From Typhlomys cinereus (taxonomy: Eukaryota > Chordata > Mammalia > Rodentia > Platacanthomyidae): a stretch of DNA of 64,000 nt. The notes beneath the pieces were generated by a model. That model saw only the letters and a program-made list of their open reading frames with translations. It was not told the origin of the DNA and did not search any database. This document shows, one piece after another, positions 24,596 to 38,599 of the stretch; position 1 is the first letter of the stretch, and the number at the start of each line of letters is the position of its first letter. Made by a program: the position numbers and the translations under genes. The stretch covers positions 6,291,565 to 6,355,564 of the forward strand of contig JALPQD010000044.1 of the NCBI GenBank assembly GCA_023101885.1, written 5' to 3'.

Positions 24596-24904
24596 TTTTC
24601 TGTGGTAATGCTGTGCTTTTTTACTTAGTAACTTTCAAGGTGTTCTAATGATGACTAATTTTATCCACATCTAAACCTTCAATATTGTGTGATGGTCTTA
24701 TTTTTTTCAAACCCTCACCATCATGTGGTAGTTTCTTTCTGTGAATACTATTGTGATACTTTTGCGAATGGTGTGGACATTAGACCAATTTTTGCATGTT
24801 GCTTATATATAATATAGATTTGCTGAACTTGTTCATTATGTGTTTTGTGTATATTATATTTAATTTTTGTTATTGAAGGAAGATCTTAGTTTAATACAGT
24901 TTGT

Positions 24905-25235
24905 GTATGTTACTGTACATTTGCATGTTTATATGTGTGTATGAAAGAGAGAGAGACCATAGTGTATGTACACGTGTGCACGTTCATCCTAGGTGTGCCT
25001 ATGCACACTCAGCAAGGACATGTCCTCTTGTGTCACTCTCTGCCTTTTTTCCTTGAGTCTGGGTTTCTCACTGAATGTGGAAATAGCTGGTGCCACCAAG
25101 CCAGAGAGAACCTCCTCTGTACATCTACATGTATATGTGGTCATATCCAGGTTCTGTGTGGGTCCTGAGGATTTAAATTTCGTTTATCTTGCTTATACAT
25201 CCAGAGCTCTTACTTACTAAACCAAATTGCTAAAA
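24905..25235 (-). mobile_element. B3A-like SINE
   Basis: In antisense order I see a GT/GA-rich start, TGTCACTCTCTGCC, CTTGAGTCTGGGTTTCTCAC, TGAATGTGGAAATAGCTGGT, GGTTCTGTGTGGGTCCTGAG and a degenerate head at CAGAGCTCTTACTTACTAA. It is nearly full-length compared with B3A but old. Confidence 0.5.
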
Positions 25236-27046
25236 TTGCTAACTAAACCAAAATTCCTTGATATTTAATTTTTAGGGTGTTTTTTCCTTTTTTTTCAGAA
25301 TATTGTATACATTATCCAACCATTTTGTAACTCCCATGGTTTCTGATGAAAAGCCAGGCATTAATCTTAATGGAAAGGATCTTATTCATGATGCATCACT
25401 TCTCTTTTGCTGCTTTAAAATGCTCTTAGTTTTTGAGTTTGACAATTTAGTTATAATGTGTCTCAGTGTGGGTCCATTTGAGATTGTCCTACTTAGAGTT
25501 GGAGAAGTTTTTGAGTCGAAATATTCACATCTGTCTTATAATTTCAGAAGATTTTACCATTATCTCTTCAAACATTTTTCTGCCTTCTGTTCACTTTTTA
25601 TTTCATTTTGAAAATGTTGTGAGGATGTGTTCTCATGTTTTATGGCATCTCACATATCCTCAAGTGTTCTTTGTTTTCCTGTATTCTTTTCTTCTTTGTA
25701 CTTAATGTGTGACTTATACATTATTTAAGAATGTTCTCATTAATTCGTACATACTTCACTTTAGATAGACTGCCACCACAAAGGCTGAAAGCTTGTTTGT
25801 GAATATGAAAAACAAGAAAATAATGATTGCTTCTCATTTACATATCACCATAGTATTGAAAGTTCTTACCACATATGAAATGCCATCCTTCTGAAGTAAT
25901 TCAGTCACAGCAATCTTGAGGCAACAACAGAAGTGGCTACTGATACTAAGCCTACAGGACACCAGTAGGAACAATGATCAGATAAGAACTGAAGATATAT
26001 CCATGGGGTTCCACACAAAGTACTGATGAACAAGTGTGATGTATGATGGGGGGTAGGAGATCTTCAAGACAGAGGGTGGAATTAAGTGCAGAGTTCTGTA
26101 TACATGTATGTAATGTTCAGAGAGCAGAATACATCAGTTTTACAGTGTGGGTGCGGGGGAGGCCATCTTTTTGTTCATTTAATAGTTTCTTTTTTTCAGG
26201 AAAGATACTTCTAAACAGAGCAAGTAGATAAATACAGATTGTAAAATACAGTCTTCTTTTGCTCTTTTATAGTTTTCCTTGTAAAGTGACATCAGTAACA
26301 GTGACTTCACAGAATAAATTAATAAATATCTTTTGTTTTGAAAAAAAGCTCAAGAAATACTAGCAATAATTTTGATTTTTTTTCATTTGGAAGTTTCTGC
26401 TTATTGATTTAGTCTTTATTTTTATAAGTGTACTCCCAAAATCCATTTCCTTTTAAAACTAGTTCGTCCTTTGTGTATTAAGAAGCATTTAATCCTTTGC
26501 TATTCAGTTATCTTATTTTTTAATGTATAGTAATGATAAAAGGTGTAGATTTTTCATATATGAACTTTATTATGTTTCCAAAGCTTCCTCATTCCTACTA
26601 TGCTTTTCTCATTAAAAAGTTTAGTTTTTGTAATAAGCTTATTGTATATTGGTGAAAATGATCATGTATTTTTGTGAATGTGGTATATTTCTAGATTTCA
26701 TATGGTGTACCTCATTTCCATTCTAGTGAAAAATTCCATTTAGTCATGGTATGGAAGTTTTTCATTTTGTGTCTCCATGTTGCTAGTGATTTTGAGGAGT
26801 ACAATATTCACATTTTGGAATGGTATTTATTTCTGCATGATGTTTTCATTGAATATCCATGTATTTTAATGCATAGAAATGAAAAAATGTACACATTTTC
26901 ATCAGCTTCATGCAGATACATATTGGTCATTTTTGTAGATGTCATGGATGTGACAATATACTTACGATTGTAGGTTATCACTGATTTGCTCTGCGCTTAA
27001 ATATCTTGACAACAAACCACTAACCATTCATCATTTATTGTTTTAG

Positions 27047-27172
<126 letters not shown>

Positions 27173-27194
27173 TAACCAGCTAGCTGGGAGGTAA

Positions 27195-28245
27195 CTCTTT
27201 TTTTTTTTTAACATTTTTTATTGTCTCTGCTCATACAAACTTAATAGGTGCACTGGTTTCCTCCCTCCCTCCCCCCCCACCCCTCTGCTCACCCTTCCCT
27301 CACCCCTCCCTCCCCAACCCTTAGTGCCTCCCCTCCCCCAATCCCCGGAGAATCCTTTAATCTGCATGCCAAACTCTCTTCTGGCTCCTCCTCTCCTATG
27401 ACATACAAGGACCCAGCGGCATTTCCCTGAACCCTTTCCTTTGTACCCCTTAAGCATAGGAACACTATTTTGGCTGTCAATCCCTTGCCTCCAAGAATCT
27501 TGGTGCTTTTAGCAAATGCTAGACTTTATGGCGTCAATAGTGTGTTAGACATTGCGCAGGGCATGCAAAGTCCAATTATGATTGCTTGGGCCCTAACTTG
27601 TGTGGAGTATCTTGCATATCATTGCTCCTCCCATCCTTGTGCTCTTACACTCTTACCGCCCCTTCTTCCGCAAATGTCCCTGAGCTTCAGGATGGGGAGA
27701 GATTAGTCTGGCCTAGTTCGAGGTGGTTGGTATAGAGTCTCTGAAGTTCTGGATTATGGTTTGTTGATTTTTTTTTTTTTTTTTTTTTTTTTGTGGTTTT
27801 GCTGCTCCTGCAATGCCCTTCACTCCACCCTGATGGGTATTGGATGTCACCCCCTGGCTAGAGATAAAAAGCTGTTAAACTAGAGCCTTGTTATAAGAGT
27901 ATATTCAAAGGTAGATGTAATAAAAGTAGGATACCACAGTGAGGGAGGGGTCAATCACCCATTTGCAAAATGGTTACTTATTATCTGCCAGACTATATGC
28001 CCTCCCCTTCTGGTGAGATCACACCCCCTCAGTTGTAAATGATCAGGAACGAAAAGTCTGTGAACTTTACCAGATGTCTCATTGCTTACTTGCAGTCCTT
28101 GATGGAGGCCTATTTTCTCTGCTGTAACATGGTCCCCTCTTTCCTTGTCTCTGGTGCGGCCCTCCTACCCCATCCCTGTAATACAGCACATTTTATGAAA
28201 TGCAAGGAGTATGAGCAAATGTTCTTTGAACTAATGAAGTAACAA
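27195..28245 (-). mobile_element. L1 (LINE-1) 3' end, antisense to the gene
   Basis: Read on the minus strand, the 3' end is CTATTAAGTTTGTATGAGC, then an AATAAAAAATG-type polyadenylation signal and an A run. Upstream is a long G-rich polypurine tract (27255-27340), the usual signature of a mammalian L1 3' UTR. Further upstream comes AAGAAGGGGCGGTAAGAGTG, then AAGCACAAGGATGGGA-like sequence (27620-27690), which I recognise from rodent L1 3' UTRs. About 430 bases are homologous to the copy at 59747-60178. An A run (T run on +, 27768-27792) lies inside. The upstream limit near 28245 is approximate; ORF1 and ORF2 are absent, so it is a 5'-truncated, inactive copy. Confidence 0.68.
27768..27792. 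repeat. Homopolymer T run inside the L1 copy
   Basis: A run of 25 T. On the L1 sense strand it is an A run, possibly an internal A-rich part of the 3' UTR or the tail of a second element abutting the first. Confidence 0.9.
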
Positions 28246-31200
28246 ATCCATTAAAGTGAATTGGGCTATTTCAAATACTCAATACTTCACATAAAAATTT
28301 TTAAGAGCTAAGCATCTGTATCTGCTGATAGCAATGCAATACTGAGGTAATTCTTGTAGTAAAAAGAAAGACATTGTCTTTATGTTTTGTTGTTGCTATA
28401 TAGCTACATAACTAATTATGCTTGAAAAAAATCACAAACAGTTCTTATGTATACTTTTAGTAAAATTATAAACATAATGGAATTATTTTTTACCTTCAAA
28501 AAATTCATCAAGTGCTTATATCTGTTTCCATGAATGTATGCAAAATAGTATGGAGTATTATATTGAGTAATTTTCTTCCATTCCAATCTACATGTTCGAA
28601 TTTAACACTCCAGAAATTTACACTGAAATAAAAAAGATAATAGGCAAAGGGCAAGATGCTAGAAATAAAACACTAGGTTACTATCATCAGAAAAAATCAC
28701 AAGTGTTTTCAGATTTCCTAGAGAGTATCAAGAATTGATTGAAAGCTTGAAATAAACTATTTCAGTTGGGGTACATAATCTTATAAATATTCCTCATGTG
28801 GGTTAATTGTTCCAGTGAAATATTTTCCTCATCACTCTCTACATTTCAACTGATACAAAGCACTCAAGTGGTACATTAAAGGATGTGATAATATATCCTA
28901 AGAATTCTCTAGCTTGCTATTCAGGTAATTGGTGAAATATCAGAGCAAAAGTGGTATGGTAACTTATTTAATTTCATTGTAAAAACTCAATTTTTATTTA
29001 AGTGTTCACGCTATTTGGTATATGAATCAGCAACTCCTTTATAGTTGCTAGCTTTGCTCTGACTTCCTGAACATTTCCCATCTGCAAACGAAGAGCTTTT
29101 AAATCGCCATTGGACCTGACAGTCAAATAGTGTCTGCTTCATCCAAAATATCCTATAACCTTTCAAAATAGTTATATATTGGAATTGATCTGATTTAATA
29201 CTTTGCAATTTAAAAATCCTGTTTAAAGTCAAACAGTGAAAGATGGGATTGAACATGTTCCTTTCAACCATGTGCAATAGCTGTTTCCCATATTTCAAAT
29301 TCTTTGCTTCTATGGCATGATATTACTTACATTGAGATAGAGTCAGTCAAATCCTTGAAAAGAAAATCAGCCATGTGTATTTGCAATGTAATAAAATATA
29401 TAATGAACTGAGACAACAAATTTCTTTCATTTTTAAATAAGGCCTATTAGTCAATGGAATTGACTCTATTATTTATTAACTGGCATCACTTTTACACCGC
29501 ACTAAGAATAAAATTTGTAGACCCACGTCCTTATTTGAAACCTAAGCTGCTCAGATTCATCTTATAATTGAAGCAGGGCTCAGACCATCTGAGACTTCAG
29601 CTGTGTCATGATGGTTATGAGTTTTATAGTAGGTACACTACACAGTTTCTCAGAAGCCATTTTTTAATGCAGTTTATCTTGGAAGATGTATTAGTTTGCC
29701 AAGCAAGTCCTTCAAGAGGAATATCCTTGGTACCACAGTGAGGAAATGAAGTTTTAGTGACATAAAAAGCAATGTACTTTCTGATTTAATGTCAGAATAG
29801 AAAATGAAAGAGTTTTTTTGTTTATGCACATAACCATAAATATTTAAAGATGTGTATACTAGAATTCAACTAGTTCTCATATTCCCTCTCACTATATTTA
29901 GCTACATATCTGGCAATAGTGAATATTAAAGGAAATTACAAAGCAGTTAATACTTTTACCAAAAGCAGTCTTGCTTGAATTTTGCCAAACAAATTTTAGG
30001 TAGACTCATCTTAAAGGAAATGTTTTTTAATTAAAAATGTTTTTTAGCCTTTTAAAATGAGCTCTGTGCATTGATTAGAATAGTAACTTATATGAAATCA
30101 ATACTGAATGTTTGTTGAATTGTAGGCCAATTTTTACTCAGGGATATGAGCCAGAGTTTAAAAATACAAACAAACAAACAAAATGATGTTTCTAAAACAA
30201 TGTAAAATTAAATTCCTTCTGTTTAATTGCTGCCTTGTGAATATACTCTTGTCCTTTTTAACCCTTACACAAGAACCAGCACCCTAAGGCAAGGACAAGT
30301 TAGAAAAAGCATAGAATACAGGGACAGGCACCACCTCACACAGTATCCTGTTTGATTTTATTTCTTGTTGTGGTGATTGATCCCAGAGTCTTCTGTGAAC
30401 TAGGCAAATTCTGGCATATTAAATTCCAAAGCCAGCATCATTCCTTTTATTTCTTTATTCTTTGTTAAATATCTGAAAATGGCATGTTCAGGTATTATTC
30501 CTAATGTCATTGTTGCTATTTTATTGATAATAGCAAACCTATTCATGATCCATTTTTTTCATGTCCTCTTGTGCATTATAAGAAACCCTGTGAAGTTGGG
30601 CTCACACTGTTACTAGCTCCAAGCTACTGTTGAATACACTGAGGTCAAGGAAGCGTTAGTATCTTGTTTCTAGTTACATTGTAAATAACAAATGCCTTAT
30701 TCGGTCATAAGGCATAACACGTGCTTTGTGATACTATGATGTATGTATGTATGTGTGTGTGAGAGTGAACGTGAGTCTTCATACATGCAAATTTTTTTGT
30801 TGCTGCTTTTGACATTACTGTATCCCATGAATTTCAACACAGTGGAAACTCTAGCCTACTATATTCCTGTTTGTTTTCCTGTTCTCTCTTTCATTTATCT
30901 GCCTCGACTATGTTCTTCTCTTTGGGAAAATAAATCTTGTCACTTGCCAGCTAAAGTGAACAAATAGACGGTTGAATGAAAATGTTTCATTGACCCAAGG
31001 CCCTTGCTAGCTATTGCTTTCTCCATTTCCTACCATCAGCTCCTTCCAAATGAACTCTCCATTTGCACTTTGCTTCCTTCCTTCTTACTCGCTGTTCAGC
31101 CAATAGCAATAAGGAATGTCTCTTAAATAATGCATTGAAATTGATCAAGGGAAGGTCATTAATTACTTCGTAATCATAACTGAAATTTGCATCAAGTCTA

Positions 31201-31377
31201 CTCCTCTTCATCTCTATTGCCACTGCTATAGTCCAAGCCAATGCGAACTTTCTCTATATGTATACATTTTGCTTGTGTCTCCCTCATATACTTTAGTCTT
31301 TTCATATCAGTTGAAATACAGTTGCTGTTATCATATATTCAGACTATCTTCCCAAGTGCCATCTGACAGCACTAAAT

Positions 31378-31680
31378 ACATGGGTGTGTATCTGTCTGTC
31401 TGTGGTGTATGCATGTGTATCTTTATGCTTCTGTGAGTATGTGCTTACCTGTCAGTGTTTGTGGATGTCGGAGGTAATAAAGGGAGTATTTCCTCAATTT
31501 TTTTCATGTTATTTCACATGGAGTATCCCATTGAACCTACAGCTCATTGTTGCATGTTGACTGGGTAACCAGTGAGCCAGAAGTCTCTGCTGCAGACCCA
31601 GCACTCCTCTAACCTTTTGTGCCTTTCCCTCGGCTCTTCATGCATGCACACCACTGAGCCACCTCTCCAACCCTAGCCAT
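31378..31680 (-). mobile_element. B2/B3-like SINE, antisense
   Basis: A GT-rich start is followed by GTGGATGTCGGAGGTAATAA, GTATTTCCTCAATTTTTTTC, CATGGAGTATCCCATTGAAC, and the reversed head CACCACTGAGCCACCTCTCC then AACCC. The reversed head is well preserved, so the orientation is clear. Confidence 0.5.
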
Positions 31681-32200
31681 GGTACCCGTTATGACCTGAT
31701 AGGCACTGTCTGATCTAACACCTGGCCACCTTTCTCACTTTTATGTATATACCTACTACTTGGCTGCTTGTTTGTGTGGCTCAACCTTATTTTATAACAT
31801 TTTTCTGGAGTTTGAGTTAATTAGACCCCTTTGCCTATGCTGCCCCTGCCATTTCTGCTTCCTACCTGCCTCTTACATTTTTCTTTCCCCTAATGTTTAA
31901 TCTCTCAGGCCTCTTTTTTGTTTCCTTCCTAGGAACTAGTGTTTTAATTATTTTGGGTGTTATTTTTTAAAATGTCTGTAATTTAACCTAGATTATAAGT
32001 TCTGTGGATGGATGACCCAAAATAGATTTATTTAGCTGTTAAATGCCAAACTTTTGGATGAATCTGTTGTATGAGTAGAAAATCCAGTGAACATTCCCTC
32101 CCCTGCCTTACTTTGTATCCACTTAATGACATGGAAAAAAGTGAAACTTCTTTCTGGAATATTTTATTTTCTTGTCTTCATAAAAGTTAAGAATTTTATA

Positions 32201-32441
32201 GTTGATAAGTTAGCGAGATGGTTCAGGGATAAAAACTGCCTCACAAGCAAAAGGACCTGAGTTGCAATTCCTGGTCCCTCATAAAGCATCAAGGAGAAAT
32301 GGTGATAGCTTGCACTTCTGACTCTGGAATGCCGAGCCTGGAATTCCCAAAAGAAAGCAAAAAGGAAATAGAAGCAATCAAGGGTGATTCCTGAAATCAC
32401 TCTTGGACCTTCACAGGCACACACAGTGCCCTCTGATATAT
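32201..32441 (+). mobile_element. tRNA-head (B2/DIP-like) SINE
   Basis: The head reads GTTAGCGAGATGGTTCAGGG, then ACTGCCTCACAAGCAAAAGG and ACCTGAGTTGCAATTCC. The body GAGCCTGGAATTCCCAAAAG, then GGTGATTCCTGAAATCACTC and CACAGTGCCCTCTGATAT matches the other copies. GAATTTTATA at 32191-32200 is nearly repeated as GAATTTTACA at 32442-32451, a likely target duplication. The tail is short and lacks a (CA)n run, so the copy is older than those at 11915 and 23448. Confidence 0.8.
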
Positions 32442-32707
32442 GAATTTTACACTTGTTTTGTACCTGACCCCTGGAAAGTACCCCCACCCCAAAAAAGTCC
32501 TTTCTGTTTGAGACATATACATGCTACAGTGATATTACTGCTGCCATATCAATTAAAAATAGTTATGAAAAAAAGTAACAATGGACCTCAAACTGGCCAA
32601 AATCCAGAAAAAACACCTATCTAACACTGTAGTTAAGTTGATCAGCTTTCTCTAACCTTTTTGTTCTGTAAGCAGTCCTACCCTTGAATTTGCTTATAAT
32701 CACATGT

Positions 32708-32710
<3 letters not shown>

Positions 32711-32800
<90 letters not shown>
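32711..32800. repeat. Long (GT)n microsatellite
   Basis: A 90-base GT run with two ATGT interruptions (around 32745-32752). Apparent open reading frames across it are artefacts of the dinucleotide repeat. Confidence 0.95.
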
Positions 32801-32802
<2 letters not shown>

Positions 32803-34941
32803 TGAGGGTTGCTTTGTAGATATAGAAACAAACAAACACAACCCAGCCAGAGATCTTTCCTCTATGTAGTGGTACACCTCCTGGTGAGAGGGACATGCTA
32901 CTTCCCACTCCTTCTATGATCAATAATCTTCTTCTTTAAGCAACTAGATTGGCTACCTAGCTTCTCACTGACTTGTCCTCCAACCTGCCTTTTGCGGAAT
33001 TGAATTCGGTACATTCGTTGTAATTATATGCTGTACCTTTACTGGAAGAAAAGCACAGATCTCTGAAAGCTCTTGCAGTTAGAACCCCCAGCAGGAGCTT
33101 ACAGAAACTACAGACTATGTTTGCAGCTCTGCTGTTCTCCAACCTCAGAGCTATGGAAATTCCCAGTGTCTTGCACTGGGGATGGAGACCCATACTGTGT
33201 GTATCTAATAAACCAACATGTCTTCAGAGAAAAGAAGGCAATAATTAGTTCCCTTAGTAATCGGTACTTTTGTTTTCTGACTTCAAAATTACCCATATTT
33301 TTCAATTAAAACCATTCTGAAACTATAATCTAGCAAAAAAAGATGTTTGGATAACCTCGTACATAACAATCTTTATAATGAAAAACACATACTATGTATT
33401 ACTACTGACAGAACATTGATTTTTTTCTTCTTTCTTTGGCACAAATGTATGAAGCTAGGAAAGGCTTTATGCCTTTAGTTGGAAGTACAATAATAAACTT
33501 GTTGTGCTTTTTAATTTTTTAAATCTTTGTAAGAGCTTATAAGTTCTGTTCAAGATAGCTTTTAGGAATCACCTTTTCACCAGCTTAATCTTTTTCCCCC
33601 TTCCTGTATATCATCCAGAACAATTAATTTAGGCAGAAACTTATAAGCCCTTTATTCTGTTAACATGAAATCATTTATTCTATCTTGAATATTCATTGGG
33701 AAGACTCACACTTTTTTTCCTCATTTATTTCTTGCCTGCAATCAGTGGCTACAGCGTTGTGATATGTAATACCCCGATTGTTTCTGTTTTCATTCTATCA
33801 TACATATTTATGCTAAGTCCTGCTTTCATGGTGTATTCTCTTTATCTAAGCAAAAGACAGTTTATTAATATAGAGATCTGGTTAAAGAAAATTTACCGTG
33901 ACTCATTCCCAAACCCCTCCATTTATATTCTTGTTCATTTCATTAACTTCTCATAATAATCCTTTCTCATGACAGCATTGTTTATTTCCATCAGCTTTTG
34001 CAAGAAAATACGGTAAAATGAAACTACTTGAAAACTGAATATTCACATGAAGTCTATGGATGTCAATCAACTTTTGAATAGATTGCTTTTCATTAAATTC
34101 AAAAAATCAAAAATTCACCCTCATATTTCCCCATGTGTTATTAATTCCTCAAACAAAAGCAAAGCACCATAGATTTAACAGCTATTTCTGACCTCAAATA
34201 GCTGCTTTCACAAGAATATTTTGAAATCCTTGTTCGAGTTTTGAGATTACAGTGTCTTTAGGGGCTGACACTGTTATTGTATTCTGCTCCAGACTAAAGA
34301 CAACGAGATGTTTCTCAATGCATATTTTTCACATATTCCTATCTTTGGGGAAAATCCTCTATCAGCACATCATTATTTTTTTCTGATATAGAGTTAGTTT
34401 TCAATGCACTATTTCTAAAGCTTCAGCTCACAGCTAAACTCTGCCTCTCATTTCTCATGGCATCTAACGTGCAACCATTTACAATTTACGACATATTCCA
34501 AGTATAAGTATACCCGTATTGGTTATTTTTTCCAGATACTAGATGTAGTACAGAAAGTTCAGCAACAGATAGAAAAGTTCCTGCCCTTGAAGAGATATTG
34601 TCTTTTAGAAGATAAAAAAAATTTTCATTTAATAGAGAAGTCCAAATGTCCGTTCTTTGTGATTATCTGTAGTAGTTTTCTCAGTCAGTAAATGTATCTT
34701 ACCCCTAGGCAGTTCTGCCTGCTAATGTATACTCATCTTTCACTGTGATTGCTGATTTCATTCCTTTTATTATATATACTATCTATATTCAGTGGGTACT
34801 GGCCCCTAATAATGTGTGTTCATAACATTTATGTAATCATTATAATGATTTCTAATCATGTTTTGAAAGGACTGAAGTTGCAATTGTGTTCACATATCGT
34901 AGGAATTAACATTATATTCATTACCAAAGTAAAAGGAAAGG

Positions 34942-35240
34942 TGAAGGCTGAGAAGATAGCTCAGGGGGGGAAAATGTTTGTTGTGTGGTCTGATAACCTG
35001 AATCCAGAATCCACTTAAAAGCCAGAAGTGAGTGTCTTGTCAGCCTGTGGGAAAAAAAGAGGTAGGGACTGAAAAATCCAACTGAAAGGTCAGCCAGACT
35101 TGCTTTTGCTGCAGGGAAGCAACCTTACTTCAAACTAGCTAGAAAGGTAATGACAAGCACTGAGATTGTTCTGTGTCTCATGTGTGCTGTGGCTTTTGTG
35201 TATCTGCACTCTAACACACAAATAAACACACATCTGCATA
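34942..35240 (+). mobile_element. B2/B4-like SINE remnant
   Basis: The head-like GAAGGCTGAGAAGATAGCTC, AGGGGGGGAAAATG and CTGATAACCTGAATCCAGAA fits a rodent tRNA-derived head. The following part (CAGCCTGTGGGAAA...) and the CACAAATAAACACACA-rich end around 35217-35250 fit an old B2/B4-type body. Borders are uncertain. Confidence 0.4.
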
Positions 35241-36208
35241 TACATACACAGAGATGGTATGAAGAGTTCAGATAGACAGATACACAAAGAAGATGCAAAT
35301 ACCACTGATGTTCACAGGAACTTCTCATTCACGCATGTTTTTTGTACTGTTGCCTTTTTTCTTTTTCTGTGGATTCTTGTGGTGGCTTGGTATTAGATCA
35401 ATATTCACCAGCTTTATAGATATGAAGTATATACAGTTCAAATTATATAAACAAAACTGTACCTAACTCTTTGGGGAAATAATCTACTTGTAGTGTTTCT
35501 CACTGAAGCTGTCAATGTACTTTTTTTTTAATATAGCACAGATCAGCTAAAGAAATTAAAGCTGCTTGATGTGATTTGATAGACAAGTACCTGATAACAC
35601 AAATAAATCCCCGACATAATACAACACCCTGGTCAGCATCCCGTATCACTTCAAGGAAAGAATTTTAAAACAAAGGATGCCAGTCAACTAAAATGCTGTG
35701 AGGGGCCATAACCAACACAAACACACATCTCAGCAGAGTTTCTGTTTTATTTACTTATATCACTTAGGTGCACTCGAGTGTCTTTATGAGACATGAACCT
35801 TTTAATAGTTGTATCTGTGTCTGGGGATGTTGCTTGGTGCTTCCTGTCATTTCTAAGCTTGGTCACACATGCTATTCCTTCACACAGCTAAAATCCTCTG
35901 ATGGCAGTTCATCTCTTGTCTGTCAGTATTCACTGGACTGTCTGTAAACTTCCACTTTTATGACTGTTCATAAGATGTAGATGTAGAAGCTGGCAACTTC
36001 TGTTGAGAGTTACACCCATGTAGCTTCTCATACTCGATAGTCTCCTAATTTTAGAAGACTGTGTTTTGGAGGGAGGATTAATATTTCTATAAGTGTATAT
36101 TTGGAATGACAGAGACTAAGTAGAACATAGCATGGTAGTTATAGCATGTCCAGTATTTTGTGGGCTATGTTCTTTGCTGAGCACCAGAAACATGCATTAT
36201 TTAATTTT

Positions 36209-36233
36209 ACATGAGAGAGACTATCTCTCATGT
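36209..36233. other. Perfect 10-bp inverted repeat (hairpin)
   Basis: ACATGAGAGA (36209-36218) pairs with TCTCTCATGT (36224-36233) around the 5-base loop GACTA. Function unknown; it is short enough to be chance. Confidence 0.7.
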
Positions 36234-36794
36234 TTGGGAGATGCATTAATGACCATGCTTCCTTCTACTTGGGGTCTCTAAGGCCAAATAAATATGGTAA
36301 AGATAAAGAAAAGCTTTAATTCTGAAGCATTTACATGATATTAGTTGGTATGACGGTAGAGTTCCACAGTGTATCTCACTTAAGTCCTAGTGCAAAATGC
36401 AAGAACATGTAAGAGTTGGCACTTTCCTGATGAGGAGTAAGTCTAAAAGCATTAGATAACTTAAAGTCCCATTACTAGAAAGTGCCAGGAAGGTTCTACA
36501 AGCTCATGCCTGCATAACTCAAACGTTCCTGTCTCTTCTGAGACTACTTTTAATCATAGGTCTGGAAGATGAGAAGATTTTCTTCTCTCTTCCTCTGAGA
36601 ATTAGAAAGAGGTTTCTTTAAAACCTAAGCTTAAAATAACATACCTAGGGGCTTCTGAATATGGATAAAGGTGAACTTTGGTTAGAATTATTGAGATAAC
36701 CTGCCTGTTAACAAATAACATTGGTAAGGTCCCTTTCCTTTTATCAGGTGATCCTATGATACATCTTCAAACTTTATGTCTTCTTGCCCATGTG

Positions 36795-36940
36795 CGTGTG
36801 TGTGTGTGTGTGTGGCTTTATGTTCATGAACTCAGTGTATAGATGTAGAAGAACTTGAATTTCTGATTCTCCTGTCTCCACCTTGCAAATGTTGGGGTTC
36901 TAGGCATTTGCCACCACTCCTGATTTCTAGACTTCTTAAT
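36795..36940 (-). mobile_element. B3-like SINE remnant
   Basis: A short (GT)n at 36795-36814 precedes GATTCTCCTGTCTCCACCTT, then GCAAATGTTGGGGTTCTAGG and CATTTGCCACCACTCCTG, the antisense central block of B3A. The head is not recognisable. Confidence 0.4.
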
Positions 36941-38599
36941 ACAACATTTTGCTAATATTTCAGTTTCTCTTTGCATGTCTAAGTAGATTCATTTATTTTG
37001 AAGCCATTTAGTTTTTGATCATTTGTCATTTATCGCCTATCATGTACTGTATACTATTCAATATGTGTTAAATGAATGAAGAAAATTTTGCTAGATCAAA
37101 GGCCAACCAACATTCCCATGTGGTATATTTCTTCCTGAAGATAAATGCTCAATCCTAGCAATTTAGAAAACTTCCTTCCTCTGCATTTCATGTTTCACAT
37201 CATGAGGGAAGAGATTCCTTGGGGGGAGGACTAAATTATTGCCATCTCTTCTTAGTTTTGTTCAATACATAATTTGTCTATGTTGCTGGGAAAAGAAATG
37301 GAAAATGCTTAGCTAAGGGGTGCTGTTAAAATCAATCAGCCAATACTGGAATAACTAATGTGCTAGGTGTTTCTGACTGTACAATCCTGGGCTTTTCTTT
37401 CCTTTCTACATACTTGCCTCTAGGTGATTTTTGTCTTCAACACCACTATTCAGATAATCCCCAAGTTTGCCAGTTCCACTGTGTATATTATTTCAAAATA
37501 TTACCAGCTAATTTGCAACTCCTAAGATTCATCATATTAAGAATGACTTATAATTTTACTATCATAAAGGTATCATTTTAATATCAATGACAATATTTAG
37601 AAAGCTAATGCTAGAGCAATCGGTTAGGACATTCAAATAGTTCATTTTTGTAATATATCCCATTTTAAGGTTGATAAAATTTGAGTTTCACTTTAAATCT
37701 TGGAAAATATGGATGATTCTAAGAAAGTGTTCTTGCTAAACTACAGCATCTTGCTGTAATTCATGATAATTTGAACATCATGTCAAAATTTTGAGTCTGA
37801 AAAAAGGAATAAATAATAATGTTTGTCAATTAAAAGTTATGTTTATTTGTATTTGATAACTTGGTCCACCATATTCACTTAAATGATAATGAAAATGCAA
37901 GATAGCAAATGAACAATATTTTTAGTTTTTTTCATTTTTGAAGCTATTATCCATTATTCTATACCTTCCTATAACTATATGTAGAGAAATGTATAAAGGA
38001 AGCAGTATTTATCAATTACTTGGCTTTTGTCTGATCAAATAAAACTGCTTTACACTAATTTGCTCAAGTTTCCATATTTAGAAACTGAACATACAAACAT
38101 TAGATTGTTTTCACACAGTGAGAAAGTCATGCTTGACTAAATTTCTTAAAATGCTGGGTTTTACCTGCCTCTACTGCCTTAATCCTTAATTAGCTTACTG
38201 GACTATGGATCATGGGAGAACATGGGAAACACATTTTACTTCCCCCATTCCTTAGAGTAAAACAACCAACAAGTAAAACACGTCAAAATCAACACCTCCT
38301 TCAAATTTCACTAATGTCAACATGGTTCTGACTTCCAACACACTTAGGCCATCTTTTGATTTTTGTTCTCCCATAACTGGTCAACTGCTAAGATCCATTG
38401 AGTTGTCCTTCATTTTTCCTTTTGTATTCAGCATTTCCTTTCTATTCCTTTTGTCCACATTCTACTTCATTACTTTTCTTGGGACCAGTTTTGTGCCTTC
38501 TTGATGATCTCCCAATTACTAATCTTTCCTTCAACTAATCATAATTATCACTTCTAATAAGATTTAAAAGGCATTGTAGATTCAGAGTATGTAACAGTT

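Noticed and set aside
32617..32923. His-Thr repeat proteins on the minus strand
   Set aside because: They are translations of a 90-base (GT)n microsatellite.
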